A stretch of DNA of 64,000 bases from the NCBI RefSeq assembly GCF_003324525.1, contig NZ_QGDC01000002.1:512801-576800 (forward strand), written 5' to 3'. Positions 8,391 to 15,571 of this stretch are shown piece after piece (the stretch's first letter is position 1; each line of letters starts with the position of its first letter). The position numbers and the translations under genes are program-made. The notes under the pieces were generated by a model, which made no database searches, had not been told where the DNA came from, and saw only the letters and a program-made list of their open reading frames with translations. This DNA comes from Mucilaginibacter hurinus. Lineage in GTDB: Bacteria; Bacteroidota; Bacteroidia; Sphingobacteriales; Sphingobacteriaceae.

Positions 8391-9047
8391 TCACCAGGCC
8401 TTATCACCTACCAAGGGCACAAACCTGAAAGTATCCAACACAACTTTCTCATAATCATGCTCGCCTACCTTTAGTACGGTAACCATTTTTTGCGTGTTTT
8501 CATCTCCCACGGGAATAACCAGTAAGCCGCCAATTTTCAGCTGTTGTAACAATACCTCGGGTACCGTTGGTGCGCCGGCAGTCACAATAATTTTATGGTA
8601 TGGGCCGTGTTCCGCTACACCCTTTGAGCCATCGCCTAAAAAAAAACGGGCCTTGTAACCCATGTGCGGCAGCACCTTAATGGTACGCTCGTATAATTTT
8701 TGCTGACGCTCAATAGTATAAACTTTGGCGCCCAGTTCAAGCAATATACAGGTTTGGTAACCGCTTCCGGTACCTATCTCCAGCACTTTATCACCTTTTT
8801 TAATATGGAGCAGCTGTGTTTGGTAAGCAACGGTATAGGGTTGTGATATGGTTTGCCCCTCGCCTATCGGAAAAGCGATGTCGCGGTAGGCCTGTGTCCA
8901 GAAGGTTTCATCAAAAAAGAAATGGCGCGGCACTTTACTAATCGCCTCCAGCACATGCTCATCCTCAATTCCCTTTTTCCTTAACACTTCAACCAACTGT
9001 TTACGGGCACCTCTCTCGCGGTAATTATCAATAAACTTATAAGCCAT
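8391..9047 (-). CDS. pcm: protein-L-isoaspartate O-methyltransferase
   Basis: A 218-residue SAM-dependent methyltransferase that repairs isoaspartyl residues in aged proteins. Motif I is EIGTGSGYQT at 90-99, and the family-specific GEGQTISQPYTVA lies at 63-75. The C terminus (TFRFVPLVGDKAW) is typical. The ATG lies seven bases after a -7 box. It is convergent with smpB, with a palindromic repeat between them. Confidence 0.95.
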   Translation of the reverse strand: MAYKFIDNYRERGARKQLVEVLRKKGIEDEHVLEAISKVPRHFFFDETFWTQAYRDIAFPIGEGQTISQPYTVAYQTQLLHIKKGDKVLEIGTGSGYQTCILLELGAKVYTIERQQKLYERTIKVLPHMGYKARFFLGDGSKGVAEHGPYHKIIVTAGAPTVPEVLLQQLKIGGLLVIPVGDENTQKMVTVLKVGEHDYEKVVLDTFRFVPLVGDKAW

Positions 9048-9054
9048 TTGCTTA

Positions 9055-9062
9055 CAAAGTTA
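9055..9062 (-). promoter_or_regulatory. -7 promoter box, pcm
   Basis: The minus strand reads TAACTTTG, a TAnnTTTG match ending eight bases before the pcm ATG, again predicting a very short or absent leader. Confidence 0.45.
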
Positions 9063-9119
9063 TTATAAAAATGCCTTCTCAGGGGTTCAAATTACCAACA
9101 CCGGCTGTAAAATCAGTAA

Positions 9120-9524
9120 CTACCTGGCAACAAATACACCGTAGAGGTACGTGCCAAGTACTGCACCCATTGCTACAATAAGCATACTTATATAGCCGTA
9201 ACCAATATTTACAAAAATTGGCCCGGGGCAGGCGCCGGTTAGCGCCCAGCCCAAACCGAATATGAGCCCGCCGAAGAGGTAGTTTTTCCAGCTGCCGGTC
9301 TTGTCCGCAAAAACAATCGGCCTGCCGCTGCTATCATTAAGCCTTAGTTTTTTTATGGCAAAAACAATGATAATGCCTGACAGCACTGCAGTGCCTATGA
9401 TGCCGTACATGTGAAAAGACTGAAAACGGAACATCTCCTGTATACGGTACCACGATACGGCTTCTGATTTAACCATCACAATGCCAAACAGCACACCGGC
9501 CAGTATGTATTTAATCGCTCTCAT
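9120..9524 (-). CDS. YeeE/YedE-family transporter half (DUF6691 type)
   Basis: 134 residues with four predicted membrane segments. The diagnostic GWALTGACPGP motif (about 93-103) carries the cysteine of the YeeE/YedE thiosulfate uptake channel. This is the second half of a split transporter; the other half is the next gene upstream, whose stop is four bases from this start. Such pairs import thiosulfate or related sulfur species, which fits the sulfate assimilation operon at 55-63 kb, though the two loci are far apart. Confidence 0.85.
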   Translation of the reverse strand: MRAIKYILAGVLFGIVMVKSEAVSWYRIQEMFRFQSFHMYGIIGTAVLSGIIIVFAIKKLRLNDSSGRPIVFADKTGSWKNYLFGGLIFGLGWALTGACPGPIFVNIGYGYISMLIVAMGAVLGTYLYGVFVAR

Positions 9525-9528
9525 CCTG

Positions 9529-10083
9529 TCAAAATAAAAAAGGGAAAATAAGCCAGGTCATAACCAGTCCACCAATAAAAAAACCAACGACGGCTATTAA
9601 CGATGGCAATTGTAATGCAGACAATCCCGAAATGGCGTGACCTGAAGTACAGCCCCCCGCATAGCGCGAGCCAAAACCAACCAACAAGCCGCCAACAAGT
9701 AACAGCAGGATATTTTTAAAATCAAGAGCCCCGGTGCCAAATAAACTCTCCGGATTTAACTGGCCATCAAACGGGATATTAAGCTTTTGCAGGTCATTTA
9801 TAGTGGCCGGTGATAATGACAGCGGCTCATCATTTTTAAAAAAAACTGAACAGATAAAACCTCCTGCTATAGCACCGACCATAAATAACAGGTTCCAACG
9901 CTGCCGTTTCCAATTGTAATTAAAAAATGAAGTATGCTTGCCCGCACCGGCTATGGCGCAAATGGTGCGCAGGTTAGATGAAAACCCAAATGATTTGCCA
10001 AAATAAAGCAACAGGGCCATAACAAACGCTATGGCCAAGCCTGATGTATACCACGGCCAGGGTTGCTTAAATATCTCGGGCAT
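9529..10083 (-). CDS. YeeE/YedE-family transporter half
   Basis: 184 residues with about five membrane segments. It carries the family motif SRYAGGCTSGHAISG near 140-154, whose cysteine is the presumed sulfur relay residue. It is followed after four bases by the DUF6691-type partner, so the two form a translationally linked pair. Two further hydrophobic stretches, near 14-31 and 65-82, are visible. The substrate is most likely thiosulfate or persulfide-type sulfur, by family. Confidence 0.87.
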   Translation of the reverse strand: MPEIFKQPWPWYTSGLAIAFVMALLLYFGKSFGFSSNLRTICAIAGAGKHTSFFNYNWKRQRWNLLFMVGAIAGGFICSVFFKNDEPLSLSPATINDLQKLNIPFDGQLNPESLFGTGALDFKNILLLLVGGLLVGFGSRYAGGCTSGHAISGLSALQLPSLIAVVGFFIGGLVMTWLIFPFLF

Positions 10084-10130
10084 GCGCTATTTTCTTTTCA
10101 ATGCAGCTAAAGCCAGCATAGTAACAGTGG

Positions 10131-10403
10131 TTATTCTTCGTTATCGCCATCGTAACGGTGCTTGCGTATGAACGCCGCAATATCCTCCACCTGCTTGTGA
10201 GTAAGTTCGCCATAACCGTCGTATTCCCAGTCGTCTGTTTCCAGGTCAAACACTACCTGGCCCATGCCCACGTTACCTTCATGAATTTTGTAAATACCAG
10301 TTGAGTAGTAATCGCCGCTTGGCAGTAGTTCGTTAACCGGGGTTATGGTTAAATGACGTACAAAATCATCTATCAGTACGTTATAATTAAGTAGTCTGTG
10401 CAT
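10131..10403 (-). CDS. conserved small protein of unknown function
   Basis: 90 residues, no signal peptide or membrane segment, acidic (many Asp/Glu toward the C terminus, ending HRYDGDNEE). I do not recognise a family. It has a mixed alpha/beta look and a likely helix at THKQVEDIAAFIRKHRY. It is 47 bases upstream of the YeeE/YedE pair on the same strand and divergent from hscB. Codon use is like its neighbours, so I take it as a real gene. Confidence 0.65.
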   Translation of the reverse strand: MHRLLNYNVLIDDFVRHLTITPVNELLPSGDYYSTGIYKIHEGNVGMGQVVFDLETDDWEYDGYGELTHKQVEDIAAFIRKHRYDGDNEE

Positions 10404-10501
10404 AACATCTTTTTACAGGTAGCCTGCAACTTTGAGGCCATTTGCCTAATTTGCTTGCTATCTGCCGCTAATATATTAAAACAGCTGCAATGTAAAAGCG
10501 T

Positions 10502-10509
10502 TACCTTTG
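10502..10509 (+). promoter_or_regulatory. -7 promoter box, hscB
   Basis: TACCTTTG matches TAnnTTTG and ends six bases before the ATG at 10515. It fixes that ATG as the start and suggests a leaderless transcript. Confidence 0.5.
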
Positions 10510-10514
10510 TACAA

Positions 10515-11039
10515 ATGAACTATTTTAACTTCTATAACATACCCGAATCCTTCCACCCTGATGAAGCTGCGCTAAAAAAGCAATTTTATGCGCTGAGCAA
10601 ACAATATCACCCCGATTTTTACGCTACTGAGAGCGACGAAAAGCAGCAGGAAATACTGGAACTATCAACGCTTAACAATAAGGCTTATCAAACCCTTTCA
10701 GACCCCAATAAGCGGCTGGAGTACATTTTACGCGAGCATGAGTTATTGCAGGAAGGCGCAAAACCGCAGCTTCCGGCGGATTTTTTAATGGAGATGATGG
10801 ATATTAATGAGCGTTTGATGGAAATAGAAAACACCGACCAACTGGCTGACATTACCGCCGAAACACTTGCTATTGAGGGTGATATAAACGAAGAACTTTC
10901 GCGGCTTACTACAGACTATGCCGACCTTGACGATATGGCAAAAGAAAGCCGCCTGAATGAAATACTGGACATTTATTACAGGCAAAAATATTTGTTGCGT
11001 ATTAAAGAGAGTTTAAATACATTTGCAGCCCGGTTCTGA
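10515..11039 (+). CDS. hscB: Fe-S cluster co-chaperone HscB
   Basis: 174 residues. The N-terminal J domain carries the HPD tripeptide in KQYHPDFYAT, which stimulates the ATPase of an Hsp70 partner (HscA or DnaK). The C-terminal three-helix domain (about 85-170) binds the IscU scaffold. An in-frame ORF continues 39 codons upstream, but the J domain begins at MNYFNFYNIP and the promoter box sits inside the longer frame, so the ATG at 10515 is the start. The other isc genes are not here. Confidence 0.92.
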   Translation: MNYFNFYNIPESFHPDEAALKKQFYALSKQYHPDFYATESDEKQQEILELSTLNNKAYQTLSDPNKRLEYILREHELLQEGAKPQLPADFLMEMMDINERLMEIENTDQLADITAETLAIEGDINEELSRLTTDYADLDDMAKESRLNEILDIYYRQKYLLRIKESLNTFAARF

Positions 11040-11071
11040 GCGATTAACAGTCGCCAAGACATCAAATAAAT

Positions 11072-11116
11072 GCCCGGATGGCGGTCCCGATAACTATCGG
11101 GACGGTAGACGCTGGA
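11072..11116 (+). pseudogene. 5' fragment of tRNA-Leu with palindrome in D arm
   Basis: GCCCGGATGGCGG then TCCCGATAACTATCGGGA then C and GGTAGACGCTGGA. The outer parts match the intact tRNA-Leu that starts 55 bases downstream, but its D-loop bases AATC are replaced by the palindrome, and the copy stops in the anticodon stem. It cannot fold as a tRNA. It is the counterpart of the 3' remnant at 11569. Confidence 0.75.
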
Positions 11117-11126
11117 CTAACTAAAT

Positions 11127-11210
11127 GCCCAGATGGCGGAATCGGTAGACGCGCTGGTCTCAAACACCTGTGGCTGCAAGGCCGTGCCGGTTCGACCCCG
11201 GCTCTGGGTA
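11127..11210 (+). tRNA. tRNA-Leu (anticodon CAA)
   Basis: 84 bases. The acceptor stem GCCCAGA pairs with TCTGGGT (one G-T pair at the end) followed by discriminator A; CCA is not encoded. The D arm is GCGGAATCGGTAGACGC, and the anticodon loop CTCAAAC gives CAA. The long variable arm GGCTGCAAGGCC marks a class II tRNA, and the T arm is GCCGG-TTCGACC-CCGGC. The anticodon stem has one T-T mismatch. A strong terminator follows. Partial copies lie on both sides. Confidence 0.93.
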
Positions 11211-11211
11211 C

Positions 11212-11239
11212 AAAGCCCGATACGAAAGTGTCGGGCTTT
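11212..11239 (+). terminator. terminator of tRNA-Leu
   Basis: AAAGCCCGATAC, GAAA tetraloop, GTGTCGGGCTTT: a long hairpin ending in T-rich sequence, one base after the mature tRNA end. The same hairpin is copied at 11663-11689. Confidence 0.8.
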
Positions 11240-11283
11240 GTTGGTTAATGACGAAACTTAATCAAACTTGTTTATTTTAGATT

Positions 11284-11568
11284 ATGGCATCGGTGTACAT
11301 CCTGCATTCTAAAAAACTTAACAGATATTATACTGGAAGTTGCAAAGACCTGTCCTGCAGAATTGCACAACATCTAAATAAAGAATTTGAAAAAAGTTTT
11401 ACAGCCAAGGCCGATGATTGGGAATTATACTTCTTTATCGACGACCTTTCGTATGAGCAATCACGATTAATCGAGGCGCATATAAAAAGGATGAAGAGTA
11501 AAAGTTATATCCACCATCTTAAAAAATATCCGGAAATGATTGAAAAACTGAAGGCCAGTTATTCGTAA
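11284..11568 (+). CDS. GIY-YIG nuclease-domain protein
   Basis: 94 residues forming a single GIY-YIG domain of the small UvrC-like/YhbQ-type class: VYILHSKKLNRYYTGS (the YIL and YTG strands), a conserved Arg in LSCRIAQH, and Glu in EAHIKRMKSKSY. Proteins of this size are common in Bacteroidota and are often annotated as excinuclease subunit C, though they lack the other UvrC domains. The gene begins 34 bases after a tRNA-Leu repeat unit. Its stop codon directly abuts a second, truncated tRNA-Leu copy. A role in cutting or retargeting at the tRNA is inference. Confidence 0.88.
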   Translation: MASVYILHSKKLNRYYTGSCKDLSCRIAQHLNKEFEKSFTAKADDWELYFFIDDLSYEQSRLIEAHIKRMKSKSYIHHLKKYPEMIEKLKASYS

Positions 11569-11661
11569 ATGGCGGCCCCGATAGCTATCGGGGCGGTAGA
11601 CGCGCTGGTCTCAAACACCTGTGGCTGCAAGGCCGTGTCGGTTCGACCCCGGCTCTGGGTA
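11569..11661 (+). pseudogene. 3' remnant of tRNA-Leu with palindrome in D arm
   Basis: ATGGCGG, then CCCCGATAGCTATCGGGG at 11576-11593, then CGGTAGACGCG and everything to the 3' acceptor strand and discriminator A. The 5' acceptor strand is missing, the palindrome replaces AATC of the D loop, and one T-stem base differs (C to T). It cannot form an acceptor stem, so it is a decayed copy. Confidence 0.8.
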
Positions 11662-11700
11662 CAAAGCCCGATACGAAAGTGTCGGGCTTGTTGGTTAATG
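11594..11700 (+). repeat. direct repeat of tRNA-Leu 3' part plus terminator
   Basis: These 107 bases repeat 11143-11250 with one substitution and one deleted T, and include the terminator hairpin (11663-11689). The offset of 451 bases is the size of the duplicated unit, which contains the GIY-YIG gene. From 11701 to about 11800 I see no gene. Confidence 0.85.
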
Positions 11701-11816
11701 CCCTCTCCTCTTCTGCAAGCCGAGCAGCCTTCATGTTGCATGCAAACCTCGCGTTCGCAGATCCAGCTACATCTCGCTCATTACTTGCTTTGGGCGACTT
11801 GACCATTTGATCAGAT

Positions 11817-11857
11817 TGTAAACGTAATTATTTACACAGTTTACATTTTTATTTACA
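11817..11857. promoter_or_regulatory. TTTACA box cluster upstream of secreted protein gene
   Basis: TGTAAA at 11817-11822 and TTTACA at 11831, 11840 and 11852. The core TTTACATTTTTATTTACA is nearly the same as the sequence at 14098-14116 upstream of the membrane winged-helix regulator. It is a candidate shared operator. The AT-rich composition weakens the case. Confidence 0.35.
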
Positions 11858-11889
11858 ATCTAAATTCTTCAGGCTGAAAGCTGCCAGGG

Positions 11890-11897
11890 TAATTTTG
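11890..11897 (+). promoter_or_regulatory. -7 promoter box
   Basis: TAATTTTG fits TAnnTTTG, 20 bases before the ATG at 11918 and just downstream of the TTTACA boxes. Confidence 0.4.
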
Positions 11898-11917
11898 CTG
11901 AATCAAATTGAATAATT

Positions 11918-12499
11918 ATGAAAAAGAACATTTATGCGCTGATATTACCACTGGTTGTGGTGAGCGGATTGGTATTTGCTAATCATGAAAATAAAAATGA
12001 CGACCCTAAAAAGCCATCGCAAAAGTCGCTGACAGCTACCGAAAAGAGTGCCGGAAGGCGAAAGTGGGAAGCCAGCCCCGATGGCATAGCGTTCAATAAA
12101 TGGAAAGCATCTCCCGAAGGGCAGAAAGTGTATGCCGGTGCTGCTAAAATAAAGAAGCATATTGCTGCTTTTACAAAGATGGAGGCTGTTGTAACGTCTA
12201 CTTCTCTCCCGCCAGGATCAAGATTAGGTTTTGGGGTGATGGTCAGGATTAAAGATGACGATTATATCTTAACATTTGACGTGGAAAACCATCAACCGGA
12301 CCACTTGCTTTTGAAATTTGACGCTGAGAACCATCTGCTTGACAACTTGCACAGCCTGAAAGTGAACGACGAATTAACTATAAAGAGCCGCAGCGTATCG
12401 TACGCGCCAAAGTATTCATATCCAATAGTATCAGCGGATTATGTGGAGCGGGACAATAAATTAATTTATAAGCGCATCCCTCGCAAAGGTGGTTGTTAA
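11918..12499 (+). CDS. secreted protein of unknown function
   Basis: 193 residues with a clear signal peptide (MKKNIYALILPLVVVSGLVFA). A lysine-rich low-complexity segment follows (about 25-50), then a repeated-looking WEASPDGIAFNKW / WKASPEGQKVY pair near 50-72, and a C-terminal region of beta-rich look. I recognise no domain. It probably works in the periplasm or outside the cell. Upstream TTTACA boxes resemble those before the membrane winged-helix regulator 1.6 kb away, which may control it. Confidence 0.75.
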   Translation: MKKNIYALILPLVVVSGLVFANHENKNDDPKKPSQKSLTATEKSAGRRKWEASPDGIAFNKWKASPEGQKVYAGAAKIKKHIAAFTKMEAVVTSTSLPPGSRLGFGVMVRIKDDDYILTFDVENHQPDHLLLKFDAENHLLDNLHSLKVNDELTIKSRSVSYAPKYSYPIVSADYVERDNKLIYKRIPRKGGC

Positions 12500-12544
12500 T
12501 TGAACCGTGTAGATGTGTAATAATAGCTTGTTCCAGGTCCTTTT

Positions 12545-13110
12545 CTAATAAGAAGCCTCTCTGTGTAACCCTAAAAACTCAAGATAAATCGGATCTTTGA
12601 TAATTTCTTTAGCATCAGACGGTTGTTTTTCGTTACGAGCTACAGCCAATACACTGTCTTTGTCATTACTCATCAACAATCTTTCCCACAAACTGCTATG
12701 GATTTGACGCTCCAATTGGCGTACCGTCCAATTATTTTTGACCGTTTCGGCTATATAAAAGTCACGTTTATCAGGGCTATCAAGCCTGATGATAACTTTA
12801 TACTGGCTCCAACTCAATTGCGAATACACCGTATTCGCAATTGGAAACGTACGATAAAACTGACGAAATAGTTCTATTTGCCGTTTTGAAAACCCACTGC
12901 CATACTCCGGCTCTAATTGATCTGCAATAAATTTAGTAGATAATTGCCATAATCTGCCCGGTCTATTCCTTGCTGCTCTTCTTCAAATATGCGTTGTCCA
13001 ATTCGCCAATACATCAAAGTCCGCTCATAATCAACCAGTCTGATCGCTTTTTCTTTAGCATTATGAATGATAGCTTGAATGCCAGAAATAATGGATTGGC
13101 TTACAAGCAT
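12545..13110 (-). pseudogene. broken YhcG/DUF1016-type nuclease gene
   Basis: Two frames together read as the N-terminal domain of DUF1016 (YhcG, PDDEXK superfamily): MLVSQSIISGIQAIIHNAKE... from 13110, then after a shift FIADQLEPEYGSGFSKRQ...VYSQLSWSQYKVIIRLD to LEFLGLHREASY. Adding one base to the T run at 12932-12934 (plus strand) would restore the frame (LLKFIAD). The protein then stops after about 190 residues, so the C-terminal PDDEXK nuclease domain is absent. Family members are often linked to restriction-modification or mobile DNA. This copy is almost certainly dead. Confidence 0.8.
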
Positions 13111-13186
13111 GATAAAGGTTATAATTAAGCAACAAATTTACAGAATACAACTTGCATAAAAAGCACTTTTGTCCAACTTCATATTC

Positions 13187-14095
13187 TCAATCCCCGACCT
13201 CCAGCCTATACCCTTTCCCACGTACCACAACAATATTAATAGTCGAACTCATCTCCAGCTTTTTGCGGAGCTTGGAGATAAACATATCCAAACTGCGGCC
13301 TACAATTACACCTTCATCCTCCCATATTTCTTTTTGCAGGCGGCTGCGGGCAATGGTTTGATTAGGCGATAAGGCAAATATCCGCAGTAAACGGGTTTCG
13401 GTCCCGGTGAGATCTATTGTTTGGTTTTCTAACATTAACTGGCGTTGCCCTGCATCAAATAACACCGTGCCCAGGCTAAATTTATTAGTGGCACGGCTGT
13501 CGTTTACAACCGGTTGTGGTTTAACCGCCTTAAAAAGCATAAAGCCAACAAATGCTAAAAAGGGCAGGCCGCCCAAAATATATCCGGTTGTTGCCAAATC
13601 AACGCCTTTTGGCTTAAACTTAACGTTGACGATGTAGCACGCCTTAGGTTGTATCCTGCCCTTACAGGTTACAATATCATCTTTCCGGTTTCCGGCTATG
13701 GCGTAGCCATAAGCTACCGAGGCGTTGCTACAGTTTAACACGTTAACAACATAATCCTGCGTAAAGGCGTCCTTAGCCAACAAACGCCGCGTAATTTTTA
13801 CCAACGACTCGGGTTTGAAAGCAAATTCATGCTCAAATCGCACCTGGTATTCATCGTCATCAATCTTTTCTACCGGTAGTGTTCGCGATGTACTGTCGCC
13901 CGCATGTAAGAGTAATTCGTGCCCTATCCTGCGAAGTAAAACCTCCCTCCTGGCCTTATCATACTCACCGGTATCCGTAATGCCGAAAGCCAGGCATATT
14001 ACAGCAACAGGCAAAAGCAACAATACCAACAGGTATTTGCGTTTACCGCCTAATATATCTGTAACATACCGCATATGGCTGAATTTTATATACAA
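13187..14095 (-). CDS. membrane-anchored winged-helix regulator
   Basis: 302 residues. A membrane segment at about 20-40 (KYLLVLLLLPVAVICLAFGI), an extracytoplasmic domain to about 165, a second segment near 170-190 (TGYILGGLPFLAFVGFMLF), then a C-terminal OmpR/PhoB-type winged helix (about 205-302, with LTGTETRLLRIFALSPNQTIAR and KLRKKLEMSSTINIVVVRGKGYRL). This reverses the ToxR order (DNA-binding domain last) and suggests a one-component sensor that binds DNA from the membrane. The start may be the ATG at 14074 (MRYVTD). Similar TTTACA boxes lie upstream of it and of the gene at 11918. Confidence 0.82.
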   Translation of the reverse strand: MYIKFSHMRYVTDILGGKRKYLLVLLLLPVAVICLAFGITDTGEYDKARREVLLRRIGHELLLHAGDSTSRTLPVEKIDDDEYQVRFEHEFAFKPESLVKITRRLLAKDAFTQDYVVNVLNCSNASVAYGYAIAGNRKDDIVTCKGRIQPKACYIVNVKFKPKGVDLATTGYILGGLPFLAFVGFMLFKAVKPQPVVNDSRATNKFSLGTVLFDAGQRQLMLENQTIDLTGTETRLLRIFALSPNQTIARSRLQKEIWEDEGVIVGRSLDMFISKLRKKLEMSSTINIVVVRGKGYRLEVGD

Positions 14096-14097
14096 AG

Positions 14098-14116
14098 TTT
14101 ACATTTTAAATTTACA
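14098..14116. promoter_or_regulatory. TTTACA box pair upstream of membrane regulator
   Basis: TTTACATTTTAAATTTACA, two TTTACA units 13 bases apart. It lies immediately upstream of the regulator start, in the divergent region shared with the reductase gene at 14286, and resembles 11840-11857. Confidence 0.35.
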
Positions 14117-14253
14117 ATATAAGCTACTGAGGTTCAAATATTTTAAAGTGGTTGGCTATAACGGTGCACACGCTCACTTTAACTATAACGCCTATGGCTT
14201 GTTACCCCTGCTTTTTGGCACAAACTCCCCGCCTGCTATTTAACTTCACCAGT

Positions 14254-14261
14254 TATCTTTG
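14254..14261 (+). promoter_or_regulatory. -7 promoter box
   Basis: TATCTTTG, a TAnnTTTG match 24 bases before the ATG at 14286. Confidence 0.4.
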
Positions 14262-14285
14262 ATGATATCACTAAAAGCCAATAAT

Positions 14286-14834
14286 ATGAGGACGGTAACA
14301 TTCGGCATAAACATTACACTGGACGGGTATTGCGACCATACGCTAATGAACCCTGCCGAAGAACTTATGGACTACTATACAGCGATGATGGACGATGTGG
14401 ACCTGCTCTTTTTCGGCAGGGTAATGTACCAGCTGATGTTTCCATACTGGGCCGACGTAGCAAGAGAACAATCGGGCACGGACGGCGAAAACAGGTTTGC
14501 CGAAAGGATGGCGTCTATTGACAGGGTAGTTATATCAGGATCATTAAATACCGCTGATGAAAAAACCCGGATTGTACGTACTGATCCGGCAGGAGAATTG
14601 TTGCGGCTGAAACAGCTACCCGGTAAAAAAATAATGGTTGATACGGTAAGCATGTTGCCTGAATTAATAAAAGCCGGCCTTATAGACGAGTTAAAGCTGG
14701 TGGTGCATCCGGTTATTGCCGGGCAAGGCAGGCCGTTACTGCAAGCGGGCAGTATTAAAGACAAGCTTAACCTTAAATTGGTTGACACCATACGGTTTCC
14801 CTCCGGGTGTATGGCACTGCATTACGTAAAGTAG
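14286..14834 (+). CDS. dihydrofolate reductase/RibD C-terminal-family protein
   Basis: About 182 residues of the RibD_C fold: MRTVTFGINITLDGYCD at the start, LLFFGRVMYQLMFPYW around 38-53, and a closing VDTIRFPSGCMALHYVK. The family binds NADPH and reduces pteridine- or pyrimidine-like substrates; stand-alone members are mostly uncharacterised and are not the cell's main folate enzyme. The ATG at 14286 is preferred over the one at 14259 because the family begins at RTVTFG. It is divergent from the membrane regulator. Confidence 0.85.
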   Translation: MRTVTFGINITLDGYCDHTLMNPAEELMDYYTAMMDDVDLLFFGRVMYQLMFPYWADVAREQSGTDGENRFAERMASIDRVVISGSLNTADEKTRIVRTDPAGELLRLKQLPGKKIMVDTVSMLPELIKAGLIDELKLVVHPVIAGQGRPLLQAGSIKDKLNLKLVDTIRFPSGCMALHYVK

Positions 14835-14862
14835 AAAAATACCCGGAAGTCGGTTATACAGT

Positions 14863-14898
14863 ACTTACTCCACCCGGATGAGTTAGGGCGGAGTAAGT
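14863..14898. terminator. hairpin between convergent genes
   Basis: ACTTACTCC (14863-14871) and GGAGTAAGT (14890-14898) form a perfect 9-base stem between the stops of two convergent genes. There is no clear T run on either strand, so a terminator role is only likely. Confidence 0.45.
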
Positions 14899-14909
14899 AA
14901 GTATCGGCA

Positions 14910-15428
14910 TTAAAATAACATTTCTTCGGGCGGTTTTACACCTTTGAGGCGAAGGTACATAGTGGCCTGGCCGCGGTGATGCGTTTGGTGCTCAAAGGCT
15001 TTGGCCAACGCAAGCCCCTTGGTGGTTTTCATATTAAAAAATGTAATTTCATCTCTTAACTGGCTTTCAGGCAGTTCCTTTGCAACGTTAATGGCATAAT
15101 CATAGCTATCCATAACGGCCTTGGTTACCGCTTCTTTTGTAGGGGCTACTGTTTTTTCGGCGTTCGCCTCAGCCGGGGCTGCCTTGCCTGCAGCAGCCGA
15201 TGCAAACATGTAATTGCCACCGGCAGTATGCAGCATTTGCTGCGCAAATGTGCGCACATCCGGCGTGGCCTTAAAGCTGTAAGCGTCGGCAGGCATGGCG
15301 TCTAAGTAAGCTTTGGTGTAGGCTTTGGCTCGGGTCCAGTCGGCTACACATTGTTCTTTGGTTAGCTGCGCAAAAGCCGTTGTGCAGGCTATTGACAGTA
15401 AGGTGAATAACAGTGTTAACTTTTTCAT
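14910..15428 (-). CDS. exported DinB-family protein
   Basis: 172 residues: a signal peptide (MKKLTLLFTLLSIACTTAFA) followed by a DinB four-helix bundle. Metal-ligand candidates are His in QMLHTAGGN and the HQTHHRGQATMYLR motif near 145-158. DinB proteins are usually cytoplasmic putative metal-dependent transferases (bacillithiol or mycothiol S-transferase relatives). Export of this one is unusual. An Ala/Lys-rich insert lies around 80-100. It stands alone, convergent with the reductase gene. Confidence 0.85.
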   Translation of the reverse strand: MKKLTLLFTLLSIACTTAFAQLTKEQCVADWTRAKAYTKAYLDAMPADAYSFKATPDVRTFAQQMLHTAGGNYMFASAAAGKAAPAEANAEKTVAPTKEAVTKAVMDSYDYAINVAKELPESQLRDEITFFNMKTTKGLALAKAFEHQTHHRGQATMYLRLKGVKPPEEMLF

Positions 15429-15571
15429 GATGATTTGTTGGTTAGTGCTAGGTAAAAATAGTTAAAAACCGGATATCAATACACTCAACAATATCGCTTT
15501 TAGCAGTTACCTGCCAAAGCGATACATCAAATTGAAAACTAACCATCGGGCTGTGCCAATAGGCTTAAGCG

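Noticed and set aside
10398..10514. A 39-codon upstream extension of HscB
   Set aside because: The promoter box lies inside it and the J domain starts at the later ATG.
11041..11116. A second functional tRNA-Leu upstream of the intact one
   Set aside because: Only the 5' third is present, with a palindrome in place of the D loop and no T arm, so it cannot be a tRNA.
11585..11806. A minus-strand ORF of about 73 codons with FVPRAGVEPTRPCSHRC at its heart
   Set aside because: It is the antisense reading of the tRNA-Leu remnant. The GVEPTRPC pattern is a well-known false protein made by class II tRNA genes read backwards.
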